Assembly: GCF_947491715.1 (NCBI RefSeq) | Contig: NZ_CANLKR010000001.1 | Coordinates: 62,001-126,000, forward strand | DNA length: 64,000 bases | From: an uncultured Shewanella sp. | Lineage (GTDB): Bacteria; Pseudomonadota; Gammaproteobacteria; Enterobacterales; Shewanellaceae | Direction: 5' to 3' | Shown here: in pieces, positions 8,670-17,302 of the stretch | How positions within the stretch are numbered: the stretch's first letter is position 1 | Layout of the letters: the number at the start of each line of letters is the position of its first letter | Notes under the pieces: generated by a model | Told to the model about the DNA's origin: nothing | The model's database searches: none | What the model saw: the letters and a program-made list of their open reading frames with translations, nothing else | Made by a program: the position numbers and the translations under genes

Positions 8670-9611
8670 TTAATACTCTTGCGTGGACACCGTATTATAC
8701 CTTGGGCAGTCTGACGGATTCTTAGCCATTAAATGCTCTTCAAAAAAATCATAAATTTTATCATCTTGACTCATCCAAGCACCATGTTCACCAGCTGAGG
8801 TAATATGTTCAAAGTGGTAAGGAAAATCATGATTTCTTAATCTTTGCATCATTTTTTCTGACATTTCTGTTGAGGGCCAATGCCTATCATTAATCGCTGA
8901 CATAAACAGTAATGGGCCTTGAATATGCTCAACCTTAATAGCGGCATTCTCTACTGCTTTTTCATCTTGCAACATGATCTCAATACTGGATTTCAAGTCT
9001 TGAGTGAAATAAGTTAAAACAGAATGTAGGGAGACAGGCACAAAGGGGAGCTGCTCTCCATTGATTGATAGTGAAGACGTTGCCATCGTGTTAGTGAAAC
9101 CAGCAAAAACGACATTACTGGGAACGATACCTGCAACGGCTCTGATTTCTGGATAGTAACTGCCTAAGGTTAATGCCAGCTCAGCGCCTTTTGATACCCC
9201 TATTACGGCAATACACTGTGAGTTAATTTGTGGATGACTTGCTGCGTTTAAAATGGCTTTATGGACACCGGCTAAATCAATTCTATCTAAATGTTTTGGA
9301 ATACCATCTTTACCAAAATACTCCAAACTCAGGAGCGCATAACCTCGGTCATTGATGGTTTGTACTTGTTTTGCATTCAGTGATGCATCGCTATTCCAAT
9401 GATGATGATCTTCTTCGCCTCCTAAGTACACAAGTAATGGCTGTTGACTGCCTTGGCTTAAGTGGAGTTGTGAATGTACTTTGCCGTGATGCTCAGGAAA
9501 ATTAACTGCATCAGGTCTTAATCTCAAATAAGAATGGTAAGCGGTAAAAAAAATAATGAGGGTGAGAAGTGCAAGTAAAATCCACTTTGTAAATGATGTA
9601 AATAGTTTCAT
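8670..9611 (-). CDS. Membrane-anchored alpha/beta hydrolase, BAAT C-terminal type acyl-CoA thioesterase
   Basis: A 313-residue protein with one N-terminal membrane segment (about 9-27) and an alpha/beta-hydrolase fold. The nucleophile motif is GVSKG (Ser140), with a probable catalytic Asp242 (SAINDRHWPS) and His276 (GEHGAW). The G-x-S-K-G elbow and the late EHGAW segment resemble the C-terminal domain of bile acid-CoA:amino acid N-acyltransferase/acyl-CoA thioesterases. The bacterial members are mostly uncharacterised hydrolases. The N-terminal anchor would place the catalytic domain in the periplasm. The substrate is unknown. It stands alone, about 220 nt upstream of the LptA-SPOR gene on the same strand. 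Confidence 0.75.
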   Translation of the reverse strand: MKLFTSFTKWILLALLTLIIFFTAYHSYLRLRPDAVNFPEHHGKVHSQLHLSQGSQQPLLVYLGGEEDHHHWNSDASLNAKQVQTINDRGYALLSLEYFGKDGIPKHLDRIDLAGVHKAILNAASHPQINSQCIAVIGVSKGAELALTLGSYYPEIRAVAGIVPSNVVFAGFTNTMATSSLSINGEQLPFVPVSLHSVLTYFTQDLKSSIEIMLQDEKAVENAAIKVEHIQGPLLFMSAINDRHWPSTEMSEKMMQRLRNHDFPYHFEHITSAGEHGAWMSQDDKIYDFFEEHLMAKNPSDCPRYNTVSTQEY

Positions 9612-10274
9612 TGAAACATCCTTTCCATTGTTCGTTACACGTGCTGATTAAAGTATTTTTATTATTATGTTTTTAATCCATCTCAAATATAATCTTATTC
9701 ACATAGGGATTACCTACGCTTTAGACTATGAGTAAAGTCCTTTTTATTTTCTATTTATTGTAATAATAAGCGGCGATTGTTCTGCTTAACTGTTTTCTTA
9801 TCTTAGACTAAAATTCGAATATAACGTTGTCAATGTTGTTTTATTGTTTAAATGTTTTTCTGCTAGGTTTTTTATGCTTGTTAAGGGTTTCTTTATTGTC
9901 ATCTTTATGGTTAACATATTGTAATATTGGGTAAAGATAGTCGTGTTAATTTGAGGGTAGCTTTTTTATTATGGTTTAAATTTTTATCTAATCGGTATAA
10001 AACGATGAAAACACGGTTTAATATTTATATTCTAAAGGATTAATCATTTAGTCTTATGGCTAAAAGTGGTGTTTTGAGCTGCAAATAGTCAGCGCGGTAG
10101 CGGAACGTTTTCGCTTATAATCTTTCTCCTTGCCTTTGGCTTTTACAGTTATTTAGGTTCCAAAAGTACACTGGTAACTATAAAAATTGCTATATCGCTG
10201 TCCGTCGATTAATGATTAAAGATATCTAATTAGTCGACTGAGTCATATGTTTTCCAAAAAATGAGTTCTGATCT
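9612..10274. other. Intergenic region with no recognised feature
   Basis: About 660 bp, AT-rich, with no ORF that looks coding and no strong hairpin. It must contain the promoters of the flanking divergent genes, but I could not place them. Confidence 0.4.
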
Positions 10275-10604
10275 ATGTTTGTAATGAAAACTTTAATCCT
10301 TTTTGTGCTGACTGCCATTGCTGAAATTATTGGTTGTTATCTACCTTACTTGTGGTTAAAAGAAGGTAAAAGTGCTTGGCTATTGGTGCCCGCAGCACTG
10401 GCTTTAGCATTATTTGCTTGGTTATTATCTCTTCATCCCGCCGCGGCAGGAAGAGTGTATGCCGCCTATGGTGGAGTTTATATTGTTGTCGCTATATTTT
10501 GGCTATGGGGAGTGGAAGGGATAAAACCCAGTGGTTGGGATTTTTTAGGTGCTTTCGTTGCAATCACTGGAATGGCTATTATTATGTTTGCCCCTAGAGG
10601 TTAA
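10275..10604 (+). CDS. ynfA: YnfA family (UPF0060) small membrane protein
   Basis: A 109-residue, four-helix protein. [31 protein letters not shown] and the WDFLGA region match E. coli YnfA (108 aa) closely. YnfA-type proteins are related to small multidrug-resistance exporters; a physiological substrate is not firmly established. The first ATG (10275) and an in-frame ATG at 10284 are both possible; neither has a strong ribosome site. A terminator follows directly, so the gene is monocistronic. Confidence 0.9.
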   Translation: MFVMKTLILFVLTAIAEIIGCYLPYLWLKEGKSAWLLVPAALALALFAWLLSLHPAAAGRVYAAYGGVYIVVAIFWLWGVEGIKPSGWDFLGAFVAITGMAIIMFAPRG

Positions 10605-10607
10605 TAA

Positions 10608-10632
10608 CAGAGCCTAAATGGGCTCTGCTTTT
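10608..10632 (+). terminator. Terminator after ynfA
   Basis: CAGAGCC (10608-10614) and GGCTCTG (10621-10627) form a perfect 7-bp stem with a 6-nt loop, followed by CTTTT. Confidence 0.7.
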
Positions 10633-10658
10633 AAGACGTTTTTTCGATTGATGACAAT

Positions 10659-11519
10659 TTATTTTTCAATAAGATTATGTTTATTTTTACTCCATTCGCT
10701 CCAAGAGCCAATGTATAACTTATACTGGGTCAAACCAAGTAACTCCATCACAAAGGCATTATGGCATGCGGTTAATCCTGAGCCGCAGCTGTGTATAACA
10801 GGTTCCTGTGTATTATGCTGTGCTAGCTTTGAGAATTGAATATTAAGTTGATTTTTTGAAAGAAAATAGCCTGCTTCATCGATATTATGCTGACATGGAT
10901 AATTGACTGCGCCAGGAATATGTCCCAATACGGTATCAATAGGGTTAGGTTCTCCCTTAAACCGTGAGCTGCTCCTAGCATCGGTTATAAAGTGTTGTTT
11001 TTTTTGTTTCACTTTATTCTGAATATATGACATATCAACATATTGGCTATCATCGAAAATAAAAGATTGAGTTGATCTTCTGACTTTGGGTAAGACTGAA
11101 GTGGTAGGCAGTCCTGCATCTTGCCATGCACTAAAACCACCATCAAGCAAAGCCACATCGGCAATATGTGTCCAGCGATATAGCATCCACCATAAACGCG
11201 CTGCAAATAAATTACCTGTATCAGCATAAATAACGACTTTACTATTATTATCGAGCCCCCATAATTGCAGTTGTTGATTAAAAGCATCATGTGTGGGTAA
11301 TGGGTGCCGACCTGATGTGGTGGTGATTTCTCCAGTTAATTGCGCATCAATATCGACAAATTGTGCATGGGGAATGTGTCCTTTGAGGTAAGCTTGCTGG
11401 CCATAAGTTTCTTTGGAGGTGCCTTGTGGTTGAGGCAGGGCATAGCGACAATCAAAAATATGCAGTTGTGGATTGTTACTTTCAATAAGCTGGTTTAATT
11501 CAAATGCAGTGATTAACAT
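10659..11519 (-). CDS. sseA: 3-mercaptopyruvate/thiosulfate sulfurtransferase (SseA-like)
   Basis: A 286-residue protein with two tandem rhodanese domains. The active cysteine is C245 in the loop HSCGSGLTA; the CGSG(V/L)TA form is typical of mercaptopyruvate sulfurtransferases. The inactive N-terminal domain keeps FDCRY and the GHIPHAQFVDID region. It moves sulfane sulfur from 3-mercaptopyruvate to thiols or cyanide in the cytoplasm. It sits 9 nt downstream of asdA on the same strand, so it is probably co-transcribed with aspT-asdA. That links it loosely to amino-acid metabolism. Confidence 0.88.
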   Translation of the reverse strand: MLITAFELNQLIESNNPQLHIFDCRYALPQPQGTSKETYGQQAYLKGHIPHAQFVDIDAQLTGEITTTSGRHPLPTHDAFNQQLQLWGLDNNSKVVIYADTGNLFAARLWWMLYRWTHIADVALLDGGFSAWQDAGLPTTSVLPKVRRSTQSFIFDDSQYVDMSYIQNKVKQKKQHFITDARSSSRFKGEPNPIDTVLGHIPGAVNYPCQHNIDEAGYFLSKNQLNIQFSKLAQHNTQEPVIHSCGSGLTACHNAFVMELLGLTQYKLYIGSWSEWSKNKHNLIEK

Positions 11520-11528
11520 ATGGAGACC

Positions 11529-13127
11529 TTACGTTCGTTTTTTAGTTTTTATAAATTCAGCGTAGTATTCATCGACAACGGTTTTGGTCAATTTACCTAT
11601 GGCATTATATTCATTGTGCGTGAGATTGGCCAAGGACACGCGAACAGAGCCGTGTACGACATCAAATCCTTTTCCGGGGAGCAGTACCACTCCCGTTTCA
11701 TCGGCCAATTTGAAAAGAAATTCTGGACCATAACCTGATGTTTTAAACCATTGAACAAACTGTTCGCCATAGACATGTTTACCTAAGACATCTAAATCTA
11801 GCAGAGTATAATAATCTACACGGTTAACATCATTTTCTATACTAATGCCCATACTTTTGTATAGGGTATGATATCTGTCTCTAATAATACGCTTCGCTGA
11901 TTTTTTATAATAATGTTCGGTATCCATTAAACAAGCCAAAGAGAAGAAAACCATTTGAACTTGTTGAGGTAATGATAATCCTGCTGTGTGATTGAGGGCA
12001 ACTGCGCGGCTATCTGCTACCATTCTATCAATAAATTTAATGGCTTGAGGTTGAGGTGATAAGGTTTTATAGCGGCTGTTTAATAAGATTTTCATCTTTT
12101 TTTGATGTGATTGAAGCGTATCATCAAAAATATTTTTCTCGTGTATTGCTATCACTCCGAGTCGCCACCCAGTGGCACCAAAGTATTTTGAAAATGAATA
12201 GACGCACAATGTATTATAAGGACATCGAGCGAATAAAGAGACAAAGTTATCGGCAAAAGTGCCATAAACATCATCTGTAATAATGAATAGATCGGGTCTT
12301 TTGGTTTCAATGAGAAGAGCAAGTTTATCTAGGACCTCATCGGAAAACTTGTAGGATGCAGGGTTACTGGGGTTGACGACACAAAATAACTTTATATCAG
12401 GATCATTGAGTTTTTCTATTTCATGGTCGTTAAGTTGCCATGTTTCTTCATCGAGTCTTATTTCAACGATCTCTAGTGCGTATTCTGCCAATAAGGGGAT
12501 TTCTAAATAAGGTGTAAAAATGGGGGTGGTTAATGCGATTTTGTCGCCTTTTTTGAGCAGCCCATTTTTAAATAAAGTTTGAAAGGAATAAGTCATAGCG
12601 GCGGTGCCGCCTTCTGTTGCAAATAAATTGAAATGATTATTGGAGGGTAAGTCGCCATACATTTCTTGTTGGATATAAGATTTAACCACAGATTCTGAAT
12701 GGGTTAACATGCGAGGGGGAACAGGATAGTTACAGCCTAAAAAAGCGTTGACCATTTCATGTAAGAATTCATGTCGACTGAGTCCTAATTGATCTTTAAC
12801 ATAGCTAATGGCTGATTGGATAAATTGCACTCCTTCAGCGTCTTTATATTTTTGTGCAAAGGTGTCAAAACGACTGACAATGCCTTTAATATCAGGAATA
12901 CCGCCAAAACCACTGTTAATATAGGTATAGGAGCGCTCAGCCTCTTCTAATGCAAAATCACCTAAACGAATAAAAGCACGCCTAGGTAAGGTGGCTAAAA
13001 AATTAGGGTTACCCCGTCCAGCATCCAGCAATAATCGATGTTCATTATTACAAGCAATATCGATGAGTTTGTCTTTTAATTCAAAAGGGCTTAATTTAGC
13101 CCATTGTGCGTAGTCTTTATTTGACAT
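11529..13127 (-). CDS. asdA: Aspartate 4-decarboxylase (bifunctional aspartate aminotransferase/decarboxylase)
   Basis: A 532-residue PLP enzyme of the aminotransferase class I/II fold, longer than simple aminotransferases as expected for AsdA. LDAGRGNPNF near the N-terminus, VVNPSNPASYK, ITDDVYGTF and the PLP-lysine segment YSFSKYFGATGWRLG are visible. It converts aspartate to alanine plus CO2. The start at 13127 (MSNKDYAQW) is chosen because AAGGAC precedes it by 8 nt; an upstream ATG would overlap aspT and adds an unlikely 30 residues. Adjacent aspT encodes the matching antiporter: together they exchange aspartate for alanine and consume a proton, a proton-motive metabolic cycle. Confidence 0.92.
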   Translation of the reverse strand: MSNKDYAQWAKLSPFELKDKLIDIACNNEHRLLLDAGRGNPNFLATLPRRAFIRLGDFALEEAERSYTYINSGFGGIPDIKGIVSRFDTFAQKYKDAEGVQFIQSAISYVKDQLGLSRHEFLHEMVNAFLGCNYPVPPRMLTHSESVVKSYIQQEMYGDLPSNNHFNLFATEGGTAAMTYSFQTLFKNGLLKKGDKIALTTPIFTPYLEIPLLAEYALEIVEIRLDEETWQLNDHEIEKLNDPDIKLFCVVNPSNPASYKFSDEVLDKLALLIETKRPDLFIITDDVYGTFADNFVSLFARCPYNTLCVYSFSKYFGATGWRLGVIAIHEKNIFDDTLQSHQKKMKILLNSRYKTLSPQPQAIKFIDRMVADSRAVALNHTAGLSLPQQVQMVFFSLACLMDTEHYYKKSAKRIIRDRYHTLYKSMGISIENDVNRVDYYTLLDLDVLGKHVYGEQFVQWFKTSGYGPEFLFKLADETGVVLLPGKGFDVVHGSVRVSLANLTHNEYNAIGKLTKTVVDEYYAEFIKTKKRT

Positions 13128-13155
13128 AGTTAGCGTCCTTGTTGAGTCCTTGTGA

Positions 13156-14865
13156 TTAGTTGGCATTTTGCGTGATGATCCCAACAATGATCGGCCCCCA
13201 AAGAGTAAGCAGTACATTGGCTACAGCGTAAGTGACAGTAAAAGAAAAAACGGGTGTAGCATTACCTGCTTTATCGAGTAAGGCTGCAAAACCTGGGTTG
13301 GCACTGCGTCCACCGACTAAACACCCCATGGCTTCGATGGGATTTTTAATGCGTAAAACATAGTAAGAAAAATAGAAAGTAATGATTTGAGGAATGAGCG
13401 TGACGCCGATGCCGAGAAACAATAATGTCATGCCATATTCTTTTATAGTGATCACGGCTTGAGGGCCTGCGGTTAAGCCCACTAGACCAACAAAAACAGC
13501 TAGCCCAAAATCACGTAGAAAATTTGAAGCGCCCATTGGCAGAGAGGCAAATCTTGGATGACGGCTTCTGGCCCAGCCTAGAATTAAGCCAGAAATGAGG
13601 CAGCCAACACCTGAGCCTATGGTGACTGGAATGCCAAAGAGTGAAAAATGGATTTGACCCATTAATATGCCAAAGGTCATGCCAATACCAAAAAAAACAA
13701 AATCAGTACTAAAAGGTGAAATAAGTCGATGGCCAATGGTTTTTTCCACTCGGTTCAAATCTTTGGGAGCGCCAGTGACTTCAATTTCATCGCCTTTTTT
13801 AAGGATAAGCTGAGGATCGATGGCGAGGACTTCTCCTGCACGCTTAATTTCTGTGAGGTAGACCCCGCGACGTGTTGGGATGTCTGTTTCTTGCTTGACT
13901 GTTTGCAGTGTATGATTGATTAAATGTGCATTATTAACAATTAAATGTCGGTGCTCTTCAATTAGCTCAAGTTCACTGGGTGGATCCACTTCTTCACCAA
14001 AATAGCGCATGAGCTGTGTTACTCTCGCTCGTACTCCCGTCACAATAACAATATCGCCTTGTTTCAGCGTCTCTTCTTTTTTAAAGCTCACCACCGCACC
14101 TTCTCGTTCAATCACTTCAATAGCAGCATCATTCAGTTCTTTGTTAATCTCTGATACATTTCGATTAATCGCAAGACTTTGCTCTGAAATACAATAAGCT
14201 CGCGTCACGACTCGCTCAATGGCATGAAATTGACCCGGTTCTAATTCAACTTGGTTCGGCGCGGTTTGGTTAGCCAGCTTTATGGCTTCAGCACGCAGAT
14301 CCCAATTCATCACCATAGGGAAAAACCATGTCACCATTAGAATAGGGCCCAGTGACCCAAAAATGTACGTGACGGCATAACCGACAGCGACATTGGTTTG
14401 CATGATTTTTTGAGTGTGCTCTGATACACCTGCTAATTGTGAAATGGCATCACCGGCGGTACCAATTATGGAGGATTGTGTGAGTCCTCCAGCGGCGAGA
14501 CCAGCAGCTGTTCCGCGATCTAAGTCAAATAACCAAGCGGCTATTAGAACGCAAATAAGCCCTGTTACCGTCATCACGATGGCGGAGACTAAAATATTGA
14601 GAGTGCGTAAATTCAGTGCACTGAAAAAACGGGGGCCACCTTGAAAGCCGACGGCATAGATAAAGAGGGCAAAGAAAATATTGCGAATACTATCGTCTAT
14701 CTCTACGCCGATTTGACCCACCAAAACCCCCATAATGAGTGTGCCAGCGACGCCACCTAAAACAAAACGACCGATAGTGATTTTACCCACTAAATATCCC
14801 AAGGTGAGTGTGATAAAGACTGCAATGAGTGGTGATGCCTTAAACAGAGAGTGAAGGATATCCAT
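13156..14865 (-). CDS. aspT: Aspartate:alanine antiporter (AspT, AAE family)
   Basis: A 569-residue membrane protein with two blocks of transmembrane helices flanking a central hydrophilic region (about 185-370) with two TrkA-C-like repeats (KKEETLKQGDIVIVTG and LKKGDEIEVTG). This is the architecture of AspT/YbjL/YidE transporters. The start at 14865 (MDILHSLFK) is preceded by AGGTG at proper spacing; the earlier in-frame ATG at 14937 adds a charged 24-residue tail. It imports aspartate in exchange for alanine made by the asdA product encoded 28 nt downstream. Gene pairing makes the AspT assignment stronger than family membership alone. Confidence 0.9.
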   Translation of the reverse strand: MDILHSLFKASPLIAVFITLTLGYLVGKITIGRFVLGGVAGTLIMGVLVGQIGVEIDDSIRNIFFALFIYAVGFQGGPRFFSALNLRTLNILVSAIVMTVTGLICVLIAAWLFDLDRGTAAGLAAGGLTQSSIIGTAGDAISQLAGVSEHTQKIMQTNVAVGYAVTYIFGSLGPILMVTWFFPMVMNWDLRAEAIKLANQTAPNQVELEPGQFHAIERVVTRAYCISEQSLAINRNVSEINKELNDAAIEVIEREGAVVSFKKEETLKQGDIVIVTGVRARVTQLMRYFGEEVDPPSELELIEEHRHLIVNNAHLINHTLQTVKQETDIPTRRGVYLTEIKRAGEVLAIDPQLILKKGDEIEVTGAPKDLNRVEKTIGHRLISPFSTDFVFFGIGMTFGILMGQIHFSLFGIPVTIGSGVGCLISGLILGWARSRHPRFASLPMGASNFLRDFGLAVFVGLVGLTAGPQAVITIKEYGMTLLFLGIGVTLIPQIITFYFSYYVLRIKNPIEAMGCLVGGRSANPGFAALLDKAGNATPVFSFTVTYAVANVLLTLWGPIIVGIITQNAN

Positions 14866-14974
14866 ATCAACACCTAAAAAAAGTCGCTGATTAAAAACTA
14901 GTTGATGGCGGGATATTTTGCGACTTAAGTTTTTCAATGATAGTGAAGTGTTGGATAAGTTTTAGTTTTGATAT

Positions 14975-15254
14975 TAGGGGCTGTTTATCTTTCGTGGCTA
15001 AATTATGTCCGAATTAAACGTGTTTTAATCACGGCGTAGTGAGTGCTGCCTAGTCTTCTAAGCCCTTTTTTAATAAGGAGGGCTACAACAAAGAGTAAAA
15101 CATGTTTAAACGGATCCTACGGACAGTGTTTGTGGTGCCTTTTTACAGCGTTATCACTTACTCATGTAGAATAACTACATTGCATAAGCTCTGCCTTGTC
15201 TAAAGTCCCCCACAAACTGCTGCAGAAATCATCACCAAAGATAAACAGCCCCTA
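14975..15254. mobile_element. MITE B: 280-bp non-coding element with terminal inverted repeats
   Basis: The ends are inverted repeats of 22 nt with one mismatch: TAGGGGCTGTTTATCTTT at 14975, and its complement ending at 15254. A TA dinucleotide flanks the GGGGCTG termini on both sides, as expected for TA-targeting (IS630/Tc1-like) transposition. The interior has no ORF. It lies between aspT and the SDR gene. Confidence 0.75.
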
Positions 15255-15311
15255 GTTGAGTGGATAAGTAGCCTAATGTCAGGCTACGGGGCTTTAGATG
15301 TTAAAATAACA

Positions 15312-16046
15312 TTAAGCGGGACTGGCTGTGATCAAAGCATCTGAATAGCTTTGATAAGCTTGTTCAAAATCTTTCGCGATGGGATCGGGAAATAAATGAA
15401 AGTCTCCTGCTTTGAGAGAATGAATAATGGCTTGTGCGACACTTTCAGGTGTTGCGCCCTCTGTGAAACCTGCTTGTGCGGCCATATCGGTATCGATAGG
15501 ACCTGGATGGACACTTAATACATGAATATTTTTATCCATGAGTTTATCTTTTAAACCTTGAGTAATGGAGTAAGCGGCGGCTTTTGAAGCGGAGTAAAAG
15601 TCCACACCTGAGAAATTCTTAATAGAGGCAACAGAGTTGAGTTGTACGAATGCGCCTCCCCCATTTTTCTCAACAATCGGAATTAATGCATTACTGATCC
15701 GCAATAAGCCATAAAGATTAACGGTAAGCTGTTCATCAAGAGCACTTTCACTGGTGTCATTTAACAGATCGGTTAATGCTAATACGCCTGCATTGTTCAC
15801 AATAATCTCTAGGTCGCTCACTTGTTCTGCGAGTGCGGCAATGGCTTTTGCATCCGTCATATCCACTGACAGCGTTTTGACTTTGTCACCGAATTTAAAT
15901 TCAAGCTCAGTCGTACTTTCTGGATTGCGTACTGCTAAATACACTTTTTTTGCACCTTGTTCGATAAAAGCTTCGACAATCGCTTTTCCTATGCCTCTGT
16001 TTGCGCCAGTGACTAAGGCGACTTTATCTTTAATGGATACGTTCAT
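15312..16046 (-). CDS. Short-chain dehydrogenase/reductase (SDR)
   Basis: A 244-residue classical SDR. It has the Rossmann glycine motif TGANRGIG (about 14-21), NNAG (about 88-91), the catalytic Ser and YSASK (Tyr/Lys about 153-157) and PGPIDT after the active site. It uses NAD(P)H to interconvert an alcohol and a carbonyl; the substrate is unknown. Its promoter carries an inverted repeat filling the -35/-10 spacer, so it is probably repressed by a TetR-type regulator, but no regulator gene is adjacent. Confidence 0.9.
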   Translation of the reverse strand: MNVSIKDKVALVTGANRGIGKAIVEAFIEQGAKKVYLAVRNPESTTELEFKFGDKVKTLSVDMTDAKAIAALAEQVSDLEIIVNNAGVLALTDLLNDTSESALDEQLTVNLYGLLRISNALIPIVEKNGGGAFVQLNSVASIKNFSGVDFYSASKAAAYSITQGLKDKLMDKNIHVLSVHPGPIDTDMAAQAGFTEGATPESVAQAIIHSLKAGDFHLFPDPIAKDFEQAYQSYSDALITASPA

Positions 16047-16151
16047 AGGTTATTCCTTGGTATTGATTCTGTTTTGAATACTGACATCTTAAATCGTTAC
16101 TTGAAAAAGGGTCGGGAAATTGCTTTTTCTGTACCACTTGGTATACAATAT

Positions 16152-16179
16152 AATGTACTTATCGGTACATAAGTGTCAA
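16152..16179 (-). promoter_or_regulatory. Promoter with internal operator for the SDR gene
   Basis: On the minus strand a perfect -35 TTGACA (16179-16174) is followed after 16 nt by TACATT (16157-16152). The spacer is an inverted repeat ACTTAT-N6-ATAAGT (16157-16174). A repressor binding there would block RNA polymerase; the pattern resembles TetR-family operators. Confidence 0.65.
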
Positions 16180-16360
16180 GGTTATTTTTAATAATGTTGG
16201 GTTTTTATTTTAAACTTGTGATTTAATTTGCTTTTAATGAATTATTACAATATTGTAACTTTCCATTCAAATAAAATTTGCAATGAAGACTAAGCTTAAT
16301 GGCTAGCTATGATTTTGAATGTGTTCAGTATCACTGTTAAGTATTAAATGAGGAAGCATC

Positions 16361-17215
16361 ATGGCAACGATATACACACCACCTAAAGTGTGGCAAATGA
16401 ATAATGAAAATGGCGGGCAGTGGGCAAGTATTAATAGACCAGATTCCGGTGCGCGTTACCAGCAAGCTTTGCCTGTGGGTGAGCACCCTTTGCAGCTGTA
16501 TTCAATGGGCACCCCTAATGGACAGAAAATCACTATTATGCTTGAAGAGTTATTGGCTTTGGGGGTAGCGGAAGCAGAATATGACGCACATTTAATTAAT
16601 ATTGGTGATGGCGAGCAATTTTCATCAGGCTTTGTGGAAGTGAACCCGAATTCAAAAATTCCTGCGCTGGTGGACAACACTCATAATGATCCCATTAATG
16701 TATTTGAATCGGGTGCTATTTTACTTTATTTGGCCGAAAAGTTTGGTCATTTTTTACCAAATGATTTACAACAGCGCACACAAGTGATGAATTGGCTTTT
16801 TTGGCTACAAGGCTCTGCCCCTTATCTGGGAGGCGGCTTTGGGCATTTCTATGCTTATGCCCCTGAAAAATTTGAATACCCCATTAATCGTTTCACTATG
16901 GAAGTAAAACGTCAATTGGATGTATTAGATAAACAATTAGCCAAGAATACTTATATTGCAGGCGATGAGTACAGTATTGCCGATATTGCATTATGGCCTT
17001 GGTACGGTAATTTAGTGTTAGGCAAAACCTATGATGCGGCAGAGTTTTTAGATGTGAACAATTATCGACATGTGCAGCGTTGGGCGAAAATAATATCAGA
17101 GCGAAAAGCGGTGCAACGTGGCCGTATTGTAAACCGCACTTGGGGCGAAGAGGATGAGCGCTTAGATAACCGTCACAGCGCCGCTGATATCGACCGAGTG
17201 TTGAGGAAGCGATAA
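16361..17215 (+). CDS. yghU: Glutathione-dependent disulfide-bond oxidoreductase YghU
   Basis: A 284-residue GST-fold protein of the Nu class. An N-terminal extension (about 1-42) is followed by the thioredoxin-like domain (LYSMGTPNGQKITIMLEELLA; SSGFVEVNPNSKIPAL; ESGAILLYLAEKFG) and a helical C-terminal domain (MNWLFWLQG, GGGFGHFY, VQRWAK, RGRIVNRTWG). It is close to E. coli YghU throughout. The family binds two glutathiones and reduces disulfides, with weak GST and peroxidase activity. GAGGAAG sits before ATG 16361. Monocistronic. Confidence 0.95.
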   Translation: MATIYTPPKVWQMNNENGGQWASINRPDSGARYQQALPVGEHPLQLYSMGTPNGQKITIMLEELLALGVAEAEYDAHLINIGDGEQFSSGFVEVNPNSKIPALVDNTHNDPINVFESGAILLYLAEKFGHFLPNDLQQRTQVMNWLFWLQGSAPYLGGGFGHFYAYAPEKFEYPINRFTMEVKRQLDVLDKQLAKNTYIAGDEYSIADIALWPWYGNLVLGKTYDAAEFLDVNNYRHVQRWAKIISERKAVQRGRIVNRTWGEEDERLDNRHSAADIDRVLRKR

Positions 17216-17260
17216 AAAGAGTAACTTGCATGTTCAATGGGTAATTGATAGTCATCTATA

Positions 17261-17292
17261 CTTGTTGCTATTCATTAATGAATAGCAACAAG
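17261..17292. promoter_or_regulatory. Perfect 32-nt palindrome overlapping a ribosome binding site
   Basis: CTTGTTGCTATTCA and TGAATAGCAACAAG flank TTAA, making a fully symmetric sequence able to form a 14-bp hairpin. Its last bases (AACAAG) run into the AAGG that is the likely ribosome site of the NERD gene starting at 17303. It could be the yghU terminator, a protein site, or an RNA hairpin masking translation. Confidence 0.65.
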
Positions 17293-17302
17293 GATGTTAG
17301 CT

